64,000 nucleotides of DNA from CAWJLE01 sp963843645 (GTDB taxonomy: Bacteria > Chloroflexota > Anaerolineae > DAOTYC01), in the NCBI GenBank assembly GCA_963843645.1, contig CAWJLE010000005.1, positions 124,001 to 188,000 of the forward strand, given 5' to 3'. This document shows positions 1 to 7,602 of the stretch, piece by piece. Below the pieces are notes generated by a model, which did no database searches, was not told where the DNA came from, and saw only the letters and a program-made list of their open reading frames with translations. Position 1 is the first letter of the stretch. Each line of letters begins with the position of its first letter. The translations under genes were made by a program, and so were the position numbers.

Positions 1-20
1 TACAAGTCGAGAGAATATAA
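1..20 (+). CDS. nusG: NusG C-terminal tail (partial, cut by window edge)
   Basis: Reading from base 3, the first codons give QVERI followed by TAA at 18-20. NusG proteins typically end in a short tail of this kind (FSQVEKI-like), and nusG lies directly before rplK in the conserved secE-nusG-rplK-rplA order. Only five residues are visible, so the call rests on position plus this tail. NusG is a transcription elongation factor that couples RNA polymerase to the ribosome. Confidence 0.55.
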
Positions 21-72
21 GCACATTGGCAGGCCATTGAGGCGAGCCAGTTGAACGGAGGACACAGGACAC

Positions 73-498
73 ATGGGTAAGAGAGTCAAAGCGATCATCA
101 AGCTGCAAATCTCCGCCGGAAAAGCCAATCCCGCGCCACCGGTTGGCCCTGCATTGGGCCAGCACGGCGTCAACATCATGGGGTTCTGCAAAGAATACAA
201 CGCGCGGACGGCATCTCAGGCGGGATCGATCATTCCGGTCGAGATTACGGTCTTTCAGGACAACTCTTTCACCTTTGTGACTAAGACTCCGCCGGCAGCC
301 GATTTGCTGAAAAAGGCCGCCAACATCGAAAAGGCGTCCGCAGTGCCTAACCGCGACAAGGTCGCTCAGCTGACTCGGGAGCAGATCCGCAGAATCGCGG
401 AGACGAAGATGAAGGACCTCAATGCCAAGGATCTGGAAGGCGCCGAGAAGATGATCGAAGGTTCAGCTCGAAGCATGGGCATCAAAGTCGTAGACTGA
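73..498 (+). CDS. rplK: 50S ribosomal protein L11
   Basis: L11 binds the GTPase-associated region of 23S rRNA together with L10/L12 and helps elongation-factor turnover. The 141-residue product has the family's usual length. It carries the conserved N-terminal PPVGPALGQHGVNIMGFCKEYN block and the C-terminal rRNA-binding domain ending in SARSMGIKVVD. The start is ATG 73, preceded by GGAGGACACAGGACAC. It follows the nusG tail by about 50 bases and is the first gene of a ribosomal protein operon continuing into rplA. Confidence 0.97.
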   Translation: MGKRVKAIIKLQISAGKANPAPPVGPALGQHGVNIMGFCKEYNARTASQAGSIIPVEITVFQDNSFTFVTKTPPAADLLKKAANIEKASAVPNRDKVAQLTREQIRRIAETKMKDLNAKDLEGAEKMIEGSARSMGIKVVD

Positions 499-584
499 AG
501 GCCAAAAGGACGTGACGCCCGAACGATGGGCGACTTTGTGGGAGGGTGTGTCCCACCCGCCAAAACCACGGAAGGATGTGGAAA

Positions 585-1299
585 ATGTCGAAGCATGGTA
601 AAAAGTACGCAGAAGTGAAGAAACTGGTGGATTCCACGAAAATTTACTCGGCAGCCGAGGCATGTGAGCTCATCAAGCAGACCTCGTACGCCAAATTCGA
701 TGCCACCGTCGATGTGCACATGAAGATGGGTGTGGACCCGCGTCACGCCGATCAGCAGGTCCGCAGCGTGGTTCTCCTGCCGAACGGGACCGGCAAGAAG
801 GTGCGCATCATGGTTTTCGCCGAAGCGGATGCCGCCCGGGCAGCCACTGAAGCAGGCGCGGATTACGTCGGCAGCGACGACTACGTTCAGAAGATCCAGG
901 GTGGTTGGATGGACTTCGACGTGGCGGTTGCTACGCCGCAGATCATGGGTAAGGTCGGCCGTTTGGGTAAGGTGCTTGGACCTCGTGGCCTGATGCCCAG
1001 CCCGAAGACCGGGACCATCTGCCCGGCTGAAGACATACCACGTTTGATTCCGAGAGTTGCGGTTGGGGCGGGTTGAGTTTCGCGTCGATAAGACGGCGAA
1101 CATCCACGTGCCCATCGGCAAGGTGAGCTTCACCACCGAGCAGCTCTTTGAGAATTTCGCCGCGCTCATGGAAGCCGTCGTAAAGGCCAAGCCGACCGGT
1201 GCTAAAGGGCAGTACGTCCGAAAGGTCGTGTTGTCCGCCACCATGAGCCCCGGCATCAAGATCGACAACGTCCAGGCGGAGCAGCTTCGCGCCATCTGA
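585..1299 (+). CDS. rplA: 50S ribosomal protein L1 (frameshift in sequence)
   Basis: L1 binds 23S rRNA at the L1 stalk and often represses its own operon. ATG 585 (MSKHGKKY) is chosen over ATG 546 and 576 because GAAGGA at 571-576 lies at correct spacing. The N-terminal part is in one frame up to GTICPAEDIPRLI. The rest (GRVEFRVDKTANIHVPIGKVSF) is in another frame to the TGA at 1297-1299. Removing one C from CC at 1050-1051 restores the expected LIRELRLGRVEFRVDK and a protein of about 237 residues, the family length. L1 is important for growth, so this is more likely a sequence error than a real mutation. Confidence 0.93.
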
Positions 1300-1343
1300 G
1301 CTGACGCACCTGCCCGCGTAAGCACGTCAACTGAATAGATGAG

Positions 1344-1358
1344 CCGCCCTTCGGGCGG
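1344..1358 (+). promoter_or_regulatory. Hairpin between rplA and rplJ
   Basis: CCGCCC at 1344-1349 pairs with GGGCGG at 1353-1358 across a three-base TTC loop. It lies 45 bases after the rplA stop and has no U-run, so it is not a classical terminator. It may be part of the 5' side of the rplJ leader or an RNA-processing site. Confidence 0.5.
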
Positions 1359-1360
1359 TT

Positions 1361-1500
1361 CGCCTGAGACAGCAGGCACGCATCCTGCGTTTAATCCATA
1401 CCTGCCGAGGCACAGCTACCTTCCGTGGTACTATCTTGAGTCATCCGGATGCGTGAGCCTTTGTGCCGTCGGCGCGAAGGCTTTTTTAGTGCCTGGTCGC
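1361..1500 (+). ncRNA. Ribosomal protein L10 leader (autoregulatory mRNA leader)
   Basis: The 200-base gap between rplA and rplJ holds the typical L10-leader signatures GAGACAGCAGG (1366-1376) and CCTGCCGAGG (1401-1410), which form the kink-turn element bound by the L10(L12) complex. At its end AGCCTT (1456-1461) pairs with AAGGCT (1477-1482), with GCC/GGC pairing inside, followed by TTTTTT at 1482-1487. That layout is an attenuator-type terminator before the gene. In known examples L10-L12 binding lowers rplJL expression. The motif match is by eye. Confidence 0.8.
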
Positions 1501-1567
1501 AGTGGTGGATACTGAATCTGCCGCCAGGTTACGACGAGTAATTCAGCACAGTGAGGAGGTGATCGAT

Positions 1568-2161
1568 TTGGCAATTACGAGGAAGAAGAAACAAACCATG
1601 GTCGACAAGTACGTTTCGGCGCTGTCGGACGCCGAAGCCGTGCTTATCACCGAATACCGGGGGTTGACCGTCACCGACATCACCCGCTTGCGTCGACAGA
1701 TAGAGGAAGCCGGTGCCACTTACCTGGTCGTCAAGAACACGCTGTTCAAGCGCGCTCTGGAGCAGACAGGAATGCCCGTGCCGGAAGATCTGTTCACGGG
1801 TCCGGTTGCGGTCGGGATCGTGTCCAAGGATCCTGCGGTGGCCTCGAAGGCGATGACTGATTTCGGCGCCACAAACGACCTCCTGGTCATCAAGGGGGGG
1901 CTGTTAGGCGATCGACGGATGAGCAAGGAGCAAGTGACTACGCTCGCTAATCTGCCGCCGCGGGACGTTCTGTTGAGCCAGGTTCTGGCTGGCCTGCAGT
2001 CACCCATCACGGGCCTCGTTCGTGTCTTGAACGGCCCCATCCGTGGGCTTGTGTACGTCCTGCAGGCGCGCAGTGACCAGCTGGCTGGTCCCGCCGACGC
2101 AGCGGTTGGCGAAGGCGCTGGGGCCGCTGCAGGCGCTGAGGCTGCCGCCGCCGGGGCCTAG
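1568..2161 (+). CDS. rplJ: 50S ribosomal protein L10
   Basis: L10 anchors L7/L12 dimers to the L11 rRNA region and forms the base of the ribosomal stalk. A TTG start at 1568 is preferred over the earlier in-frame GTG at 1502. AGGAGGT at 1554-1560 sits 7 bases upstream of 1568, and translation then begins MAITRKKKQTMVDKY, the normal L10 N-terminus. The product is about 197 residues and contains LITEYRGLTV and VVKNTLFKRAL. The C-terminal stalk helix ends in an Ala/Gly-rich tail. The gene is followed by rplL and preceded by the L10 leader. Confidence 0.95.
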   Translation: MAITRKKKQTMVDKYVSALSDAEAVLITEYRGLTVTDITRLRRQIEEAGATYLVVKNTLFKRALEQTGMPVPEDLFTGPVAVGIVSKDPAVASKAMTDFGATNDLLVIKGGLLGDRRMSKEQVTTLANLPPRDVLLSQVLAGLQSPITGLVRVLNGPIRGLVYVLQARSDQLAGPADAAVGEGAGAAAGAEAAAAGA

Positions 2162-2235
2162 AAGTCGCCTGAACTGCGATCGATCCGTGTTGGGAAACTA
2201 TAGTGATTCAAGTTCTCTTGGAGGGGGATTATCAA

Positions 2236-2619
2236 ATGACGAAGGAAGAACTGATTACTGCGATTGAAGGCATGTCCGTCTTGGAGTTGGCCGACCTGGT
2301 CAAGGCTTTGGAAGAGAAGTTCGGCGTCAGCGCTGCTGCCCCGATGATGGCCATGGCTATGCCTGCAGGTGGTGGGGCCGCAGCAGCGGCTGCGCCCGAA
2401 GAAGAGAAGACCGAGTTCGACGTCATCCTCAAGGACGCCGGTGCCAAGAAGATCCAGGTCATCAAGGCGATCCGCCAGATCATCAACCTGGGTCTGAAGG
2501 AAGCCAAGGACCTGGTCGACAGCGCTCCGTGCACGGTCCTGACCGCCGTTCCGAAGGAAGAGGCCGAGGCCGCCAAGCAGAAGCTCGAGGCCGAGGGCGG
2601 CGTCGTCGAGATCAAGTAA
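2236..2619 (+). CDS. rplL: 50S ribosomal protein L7/L12
   Basis: L7/L12 forms the flexible stalk that recruits translation GTPases. ATG 2236 has GGAGGGG at 2220-2226 in front, so the GTG at 2203 is not used. The 127-residue product has the N-terminal dimerisation domain (MTKEELITAIEGMSVLELADL), an Ala-rich hinge at residues about 35-55, and the C-terminal domain with EEKTEFDVIL and the helix NLGLKEAKDLVDSAP. It is the last gene of the cluster and runs into a strong terminator. Confidence 0.97.
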   Translation: MTKEELITAIEGMSVLELADLVKALEEKFGVSAAAPMMAMAMPAGGGAAAAAAPEEEKTEFDVILKDAGAKKIQVIKAIRQIINLGLKEAKDLVDSAPCTVLTAVPKEEAEAAKQKLEAEGGVVEIK

Positions 2620-2638
2620 TCTCGCCCGCCTTGCACCC

Positions 2639-2684
2639 AACAAACAAGCCACACCGCATTGCCGGTGTGGCTTGTTTGTGTTTT
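2639..2684. terminator. Bidirectional terminator between rplL and SDR gene
   Basis: An 18-base stem (2639-2656 with 2663-2680, including AAGCCACACCG and CGGTGTGGCTT) closes a short loop, with TTTT following at 2681-2684. The flanking A-rich side gives a T-run on the opposite strand too. It separates the convergent rplL (plus) and SDR (minus) genes. Confidence 0.85.
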
Positions 2685-3425
2685 CTAGATCTTGCCCCCA
2701 TCCACGACGATGACCTGGCCGGTGACGAAGAGGGCGTCGGTGGTCAGGGCCACGGCGACGGCGCCCATGTCCTCCGGCAAAGGGAGGCGACCGAGCGGCG
2801 TTTCGCTGATGATCCCCTCGTGCCGATCCTCCAGCCCCTTGTTCCAGCGGGTGGGCACGAAGCCCGGCGCGATTGCATTGACTCGAATCTCGGGCGCCAG
2901 CGTCCGCGACAGCGATTTCGTCAGCGAGATGACGGCCGCTTTCGAGGTCGCATACGGGATGGAACTGCCCTGAGCGGTGATGCCCGCCACTGAAGCCACG
3001 TTGATGATGCAGCCCTCGCCTTGTTTCTTCATGATCGGCGCCACAGCCCGAGCGCAGAAGAACGTCCCCTTAACGTTCACCCCAAAGAGTTCGTCCCACA
3101 CCTCGCCGGTGGCGGACTCCAGATCGGTGTATGGGATTCGGCGAGTGATACCGGCATTGTTCACCAGAATATCGATGCGATGGAGATTGTCCATCGTCGT
3201 TTGTACCATGCGTCTGACGTCCTCGTCACGCGATACGTCGGCCCTCACCAGCAACGCCTTGGCGCCCATTGCTTCGATCTCGCGCTGAGTGGCTTCGGCT
3301 TCCGGCAGGCTCTTGGTGTAGTTGACCACTATTGCCGCTCCCTCGTGCGCGAGGGCCAATGCGATTCCTCGTCCGATGCCCGTGGCGCTCCCTGTAACCA
3401 GCGCAACCTTGCCCGTCAGTCTCAT
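2685..3425 (-). CDS. SDR family oxidoreductase (FabG-like)
   Basis: A classical short-chain dehydrogenase/reductase of 246 residues that uses NAD(P)H to reduce a ketone or oxidise an alcohol. Visible motifs are the cofactor-binding TGSATGIG (11-18), NNAG (89-92), catalytic Ser145, and YATSK with Tyr158 and Lys162. The start has an AGGAGGCC site just upstream. The C-terminal GQVIVVDGG is typical of the 3-oxoacyl-ACP reductase/glucose dehydrogenase group. The substrate cannot be told from sequence. It is 105 bases downstream of the glycosyltransferase gene on the same strand. Confidence 0.88.
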   Translation of the reverse strand: MRLTGKVALVTGSATGIGRGIALALAHEGAAIVVNYTKSLPEAEATQREIEAMGAKALLVRADVSRDEDVRRMVQTTMDNLHRIDILVNNAGITRRIPYTDLESATGEVWDELFGVNVKGTFFCARAVAPIMKKQGEGCIINVASVAGITAQGSSIPYATSKAAVISLTKSLSRTLAPEIRVNAIAPGFVPTRWNKGLEDRHEGIISETPLGRLPLPEDMGAVAVALTTDALFVTGQVIVVDGGKI

Positions 3426-3530
3426 TTCTGGCCTCCTGTTTATTGTAAATTGCGAGGTTTAACACTCCGTGCCGCGGCGATAAGGCTTCGAGGAAAACGA
3501 CCCGACCGAAGGCCTCCTGCGGAAAGCCGT

Positions 3531-5301
3531 TCACCGCACCTTGTCCATCTCGTACACGTCGGCGCTCTCGAATTCCTTGACCTCGCGCTGGCCGCCGTAG
3601 TCAGAGAGGGACATCTCCCACGAATCCAACACGTACTCCGGCGTCTGCTTGCGGCTCTTGACGGTCACGACGAGGAGACGATCAGCGCTTGCCCGCATAT
3701 TGGCGAAATATCCGGCGGGAAACCCGTGCCAATTCCAGTAGTAACGTATCGGACCGGCAGAGGGGAAGGCGGCAACGATTTTGTCTCCGGGTTTCGCGCA
3801 GCTCTTCAGGAAGAGAACGATCTCCTCAGCTTGAGGAAACGCGCCCTCCACGGCATTGCGCACTGAGCCTGTCGTCCAGTCGTTCAGGCCCAGGCCGAGC
3901 GCCAGCACAATCGCCACGAACCCAACCAGAACGTGCCCGTGCTGCCTCTTGACCAGCAGTGGACGGACCAGAAACACGAGTGACGCCGATACCAGTCCAA
4001 AGTACACCGGCAAAAGGAACAGCCACGTCCGCTGGGGCGGAACGACGCGCTGCAGCACGAGCATGGGAACGATCCACAATATCGCCGCCCAGATTGGGAT
4101 TCGATCCGTGCTCAACCGCCAGTGCAAGACCATTGCCAGCAGTGCCATCAAGGCGAACCCTATGGCCACCGCCGGGGACAGGCCGGCGTTCCACTGCGTC
4201 CAGACTGCCGCTCCCGCGTCGGGCACAGACCTTATAATGGCCGACCAGGCCTGAGGGACAACGTACTCATTGGCTATCATCCGCTCCCAGCCCTGCCGCA
4301 AAATGATGGGCAGGTACAACGTCAGTGTCAGGAGGCCGGTCAGTGCCCCCGCGCCAACACACCGCTTGAGCAATCGAGCCCGCTCCGATCCCACGGTACC
4401 GGCCAGAATGGACAGGAACAGCCACAGCCACACCATCCCGAACGCGTACAGGAAGATCGGTATGGTATAGAAGCCCAGCGAAGCCAGACAAGCAAACAGC
4501 ATCCAGGCAAAGGCGTTTGTTGTGCCTTTCAGGTACGTTGCCAGGAACAGAGTTAACGAGAAGAGCAGGACTAAAAGCGTATAGCCACGGGCGTTGACCG
4601 AGTAATTGATGAGGACGGGTGAAGATACAACGAATCCAACCGTCAGCAGCCCCGCCTCCCGGCCATAGAGTCGGCGCACCATCAGGTACGACGCGGGTAT
4701 CAGGAGCAACCCTGACACCAGCGCCGGCAAACGCAAGGCCCAGGGCGTGTTGCCAAACAGCAGGAAACTGATGCGGACCAGCGCCGTGTGCAGAACGTGG
4801 TTGTTGGGGACGGAATAGTTCGTCGAGAGTACCCAGAAGGATTTCGACGCAAAATTGGTAAAGGCGTTAGCTTCGTCGTGGCGGATCGGCTCAAACAAGA
4901 AGGCCAATCGGACGATGATAGCCACCGCGGACATGGCGGCGAGCGCGTACAGATGCCACCGATCCTCACCGTACGCGGCTCTGCGCAAGCGATTTGCGAC
5001 ACCGTTGAAGAACGATCGCCCGGCGGCGGGTAGTTCGAGCGTGAATCGCGTGAGCGCGTGTCTCCTCACGAACACAATTGCTGCAGTGAGGATAAGGAAG
5101 ACGCCGAGGAACTGATGAGCGCTCGCCAGCCCGGCCAAACGGGCTGGACTTACGGCGCCGGCATGTCTCCCCATCAGAAGCAGAGCGATAGCCTTTTCAA
5201 TTATACCGAATGGCAAAAGATGAATGAGGTTCAGCAAGAGCCCGGCAATGACAAGAGCGGATGCGATCAAAAAGAAAAAACGCGGTGACGCGCCTTGCCA
5301 T
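3531..5301 (-). CDS. GT-C glycosyltransferase, PMT/ArnT (GT39-like) family (frameshift near start)
   Basis: A large integral membrane protein of about 589 residues with roughly a dozen hydrophobic segments. Members of this superfamily transfer a sugar from a polyprenyl-phosphate donor to lipid or protein on the outer face of the membrane. The acidic pair in FEPIRHDEANAF (about residues 142-143) matches the catalytic DE motif in the first external loop. The frame opens at TTG 5270, but the likely start is ATG 5301 (MARRVTAFFL), which has GGAG three bases upstream and follows the previous stop closely. One extra T in the run near 5271-5275 separates that start from the body. The acceptor is unknown. 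Confidence 0.82.
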
Positions 5302-5303
5302 GT

Positions 5304-5843
5304 TCACTCCTGCGCCGCGGACTCCGGAGAGATGATGAGGCTCACGAGTGCGCGGACCGTGCTCTGCACGCTCGCTGCGTCCTCCGGGCGGCACGAAACC
5401 ACTGCATATGGGCTGTCCAATGCGGTCTTAACCGCCTTTATGGCGTCATCCGGCTGGCCCGATGCATCCGACTGGGCCACGCCGATCACGCACGCGCCCA
5501 CATCGAGCAACTTGAACAGTTTCGTCAGGCGCTGCACCTCCTCCAGGTCTGCCGCCGAACCTGGCCGCAGCAAAATGATCGCGCCGTGGGTCTCCCTAAC
5601 CAGGGTCGTCCACGTGAAGTCGTAACGCTTGGCGGCCGACAGGGCGATCCCCTGCACGGCCAGATCGTCCCATTCAATGCGGCCGGTGTTCAGCAAGAGC
5701 ACTGCCTCTTCCTTCGTGGCAGACAAGGGATTGGGAACCTTTCGTTCGTGCTCGGTGACGTCTATGGCGCTTAACGCACGGACGAACTGCGTCGGCAAGA
5801 CTGCCTCGGGACTGGTCACGATCACCTTTAGAGTCGGTTTCAT
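5304..5843 (-). CDS. Degenerate small GTPase-like protein (SRPRB/MglA-type fold, no P-loop)
   Basis: A 179-residue protein that follows the layout of the bacterial MglA/COG2229-type small GTPases: a first strand KVIVTSP, then SAIDVTEHER, a strand with LLLNTGRIE, AAKRYDFTWTTL where GTPases have GQxRFxFMWxxL, and GAIILLRP where they have GxIVLVD. The nucleotide-binding signatures are missing. The P-loop GKT is replaced by LPTQ, DxxG/TPG is absent, and NKxD is replaced by AQSD. I infer a GTPase fold that no longer binds or hydrolyses GTP. Its ATG overlaps the pcm stop by four bases (ATGA), so it is translationally coupled to pcm. Confidence 0.65.
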   Translation of the reverse strand: MKPTLKVIVTSPEAVLPTQFVRALSAIDVTEHERKVPNPLSATKEEAVLLLNTGRIEWDDLAVQGIALSAAKRYDFTWTTLVRETHGAIILLRPGSAADLEEVQRLTKLFKLLDVGACVIGVAQSDASGQPDDAIKAVKTALDSPYAVVSCRPEDAASVQSTVRALVSLIISPESAAQE

Positions 5844-6464
5844 GTTTGATCTCCCCTACCTGGATTCTGCCGGGTGAACGGCACGAAAAGTACCCCGGTC
5901 ACGTTGGTCGACACAACGTCTCGGCCGTGTTTTTCAAGTTTCCACAGGGTCTGGTAGCCCCCGGGCGGCCCAACCGGGATGACCAATCGTCCTTCATCCG
6001 CCAGTTGATCGATCAACGGCTGCGGGATCTCGGCGGTGCGGCGGTGACGACAATCGCATCGTACGGCGCATGCTCCGGCCGACCATCGTAGCCATCCCCA
6101 GCCCTTACGTGAATGTTGGTGTAACCCAGTCGCTGTAACCTGGCCCGCGCCTGCTCGGCGAGGGCTTCAATGATCTCCACGGTGTAGACCTGATCCGTGA
6201 GTTGGCCCAGAATGGCGGATTGATAGCCGAACCTGTGCCCACTTCCAACACCTTGTCTCCCCGACGGAGGCGAAGTAACTGGGTCATCAGCGCCACGATG
6301 TACGGCTGAGATATCGTCTGGCCGTGGCCGATGGGCAAAGGGGAGTCCTCGTGAGCCTGCTCGACGAACTCTGGCGACACAAAATCTCGTCGGGGAATGG
6401 CCTCCATGGCTGCCAGAACGTTGGCATCCGTAATGTCACGCTGTCGCATCTGCGTATCGACCAT
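5840..6464 (-). CDS. pcm: Protein-L-isoaspartate O-methyltransferase (two frameshifts)
   Basis: PCMT uses SAM to methylate isoaspartyl residues and so repairs damaged proteins. The N-terminal half (MVDTQMRQRDITDANVLAAM, GHGQTISQPYIVALM, VLEVGTGS) is in one frame. GYQSAILGQLTDQVYTVEII to APYDAIVVTAAPP is in a second. IPQPLIDQLADEGRLVIPVG to NVTGVLFVPF is in a third. Single missing bases near 6226 (GGTTC-GGC) and 6029 (CCG-GAG) restore one protein of about 208 residues, the family length. SAM motif I is VGTGSG. Deletions are the minority type in this window, so a true pseudogene is possible but error is likelier. Confidence 0.85.
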
Positions 6465-6591
6465 TCGTCGCTGCGCCCCGGGCGGATGCTCTGCATCGTG
6501 CCCGCACGGTACTCCCATACATCATCGGCGCACGCGCATGTGGTGCATCGTCTTCATCCAGATCGACCTCAGTCATCGCATCGGCTGCATC

Positions 6592-6999
6592 TCACGCCAG
6601 GCCAGACGTCACCGGTTGGGCTGAGAGGAGTGCCTGCAACGCTCGGCTCACCTCGCCGACGGTGAAGGGCCGCCGGAGCACAGATTGCGCACCCATTCGT
6701 AGAAGGGCCTCCGGTTTCGGCCCGAAGGTTCCCGTCAAAGCGACGATCGGAGCATAGCCCGCCAATCGTGCCAGCCGCCGCGCCAGGTCGCCATCCGCCG
6801 CGTCGTGCCAGACGTCCACAATAACGGCCGACAACCGCGGCAAGGACTGGCGGTCCAACACGGCCAGCGCCAGCGTCCACGTTGGGCTCGAACGTGCGTC
6901 GAAGCCCTCTTCGTCCAGCTGAGCGTGGATCAACGCACGGGAATGCCAGTCCTCGATGATGAGCAGAATCACCGGCTGGACGTGTGGCCTGGTCTCCAT
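6592..6999 (-). CDS. Atypical response-regulator receiver domain protein
   Basis: A stand-alone CheY-like domain of 135 residues. Visible are the strand VILLIIEDWHSRA with the acidic pocket, the probable phosphoacceptor Asp in AVIVDVWHD, the Thr in IVALTG, and LRRPF where receivers normally have a conserved Lys in KPF. Lys replaced by Arg suggests altered phosphorylation or switching. No output domain is present, so it may act by protein contact. It lies 127 bases upstream of pcm on the same strand, with no partner kinase adjacent. Confidence 0.75.
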   Translation of the reverse strand: METRPHVQPVILLIIEDWHSRALIHAQLDEEGFDARSSPTWTLALAVLDRQSLPRLSAVIVDVWHDAADGDLARRLARLAGYAPIVALTGTFGPKPEALLRMGAQSVLRRPFTVGEVSRALQALLSAQPVTSGLA

Positions 7000-7057
7000 C
7001 TCCTACCTCACCCTCATCCGTGATTTTAGCAGCTTTCACCCCAACTTTCAAGCCGGA

Positions 7058-7086
7058 TTGACAGAACTGGGGCTCCGTGCTATGAT
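7058..7086 (+). promoter_or_regulatory. Sigma-70 promoter of the Rrf2-nifS unit
   Basis: TTGACA at 7058-7063 and TATGAT at 7081-7086 are separated by exactly 17 bases. It lies 30 bases before the Rrf2 start codon. Confidence 0.85.
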
Positions 7087-7110
7087 AATTCCTAATAAAC
7101 TGTAGGAATT
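7087..7110 (+). promoter_or_regulatory. Palindromic operator at the Rrf2 gene
   Basis: AATTCCTA (7087-7094) and TAGGAATT (7103-7110) form a perfect 8-base inverted repeat with an 8-base spacer. The site begins at the base after the -10 box and its right half contains the AGGAA ribosome-binding site of the Rrf2 gene. Placement and symmetry fit autoregulation by that Rrf2 protein. Confidence 0.7.
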
Positions 7111-7115
7111 GAAGC

Positions 7116-7529
7116 ATGCGATTTTCAAATCGAGAGCAATATGGTCTGCGCGCGATGGTGGAGTTCGCCCGTCGTTATGGCTCCGGCCCGGTGTCGCTCG
7201 GGGACATTGCGGAATCCCAGGATATCTCCCTTTCTTACCTGGAGCAGATCGTGGTCCCGTTGCGGAAGGCCGGCCTGTTGAGCAGTTGGCGAGGAGCCAC
7301 GGGCGGCTATTCCCTGGTCGTGCCGCCGGTCGACGTCACCGCCGGTGACGTAATTCGCGCACTCGAGGGGCCACTTGTGCCGGTGCGGTGCCTCACCAGC
7401 GATGGGTCGTCGGTTTCCTGTGACCGGGAGGGCTCCTGTGCGGTACGCACGGTCTGGCGCAAAGTCGCGGACCGCCTGGAGGAAGCGCTCGATTCCACGA
7501 CGCTCGCGGATCTGATTGCCGATGCCTGA
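7116..7529 (+). CDS. Rrf2 family transcriptional regulator (IscR-like)
   Basis: A 137-residue winged-helix regulator. The N-terminal HTH (MRFSNREQYGLRAMVEFARR, then DISLSYLEQIVVPLRKAGLL and GGY) is typical of Rrf2/IscR. Cys92, Cys102 and Cys108 are spaced like the [2Fe-2S] ligands of IscR/CymR-type members, so it may sense Fe-S or cysteine status. The gene opens a plus-strand unit with cysteine desulfurase 73 bases downstream, the classical partner of Fe-S sensing Rrf2 proteins. The palindrome overlapping its start suggests negative autoregulation. Confidence 0.9.
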   Translation: MRFSNREQYGLRAMVEFARRYGSGPVSLGDIAESQDISLSYLEQIVVPLRKAGLLSSWRGATGGYSLVVPPVDVTAGDVIRALEGPLVPVRCLTSDGSSVSCDREGSCAVRTVWRKVADRLEEALDSTTLADLIADA

Positions 7530-7602
7530 ACGCAGCTCAGCGCTGGACAGTCCCTGACGGTGGGGCTGCCATTTCTATTTTAAGTCACGAGGAGTTAACC
7601 CA

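Noticed and set aside
366..1379. 337-residue minus-strand frame across rplK and rplA
   Set aside because: Shadow of two conserved ribosomal protein genes; the composition is Arg/Leu/Ser-rich and no motif is present.
2639..2684. Riboswitch between rplL and the SDR gene
   Set aside because: A simple near-perfect stem with a U-run between convergent genes is fully explained as a terminator.
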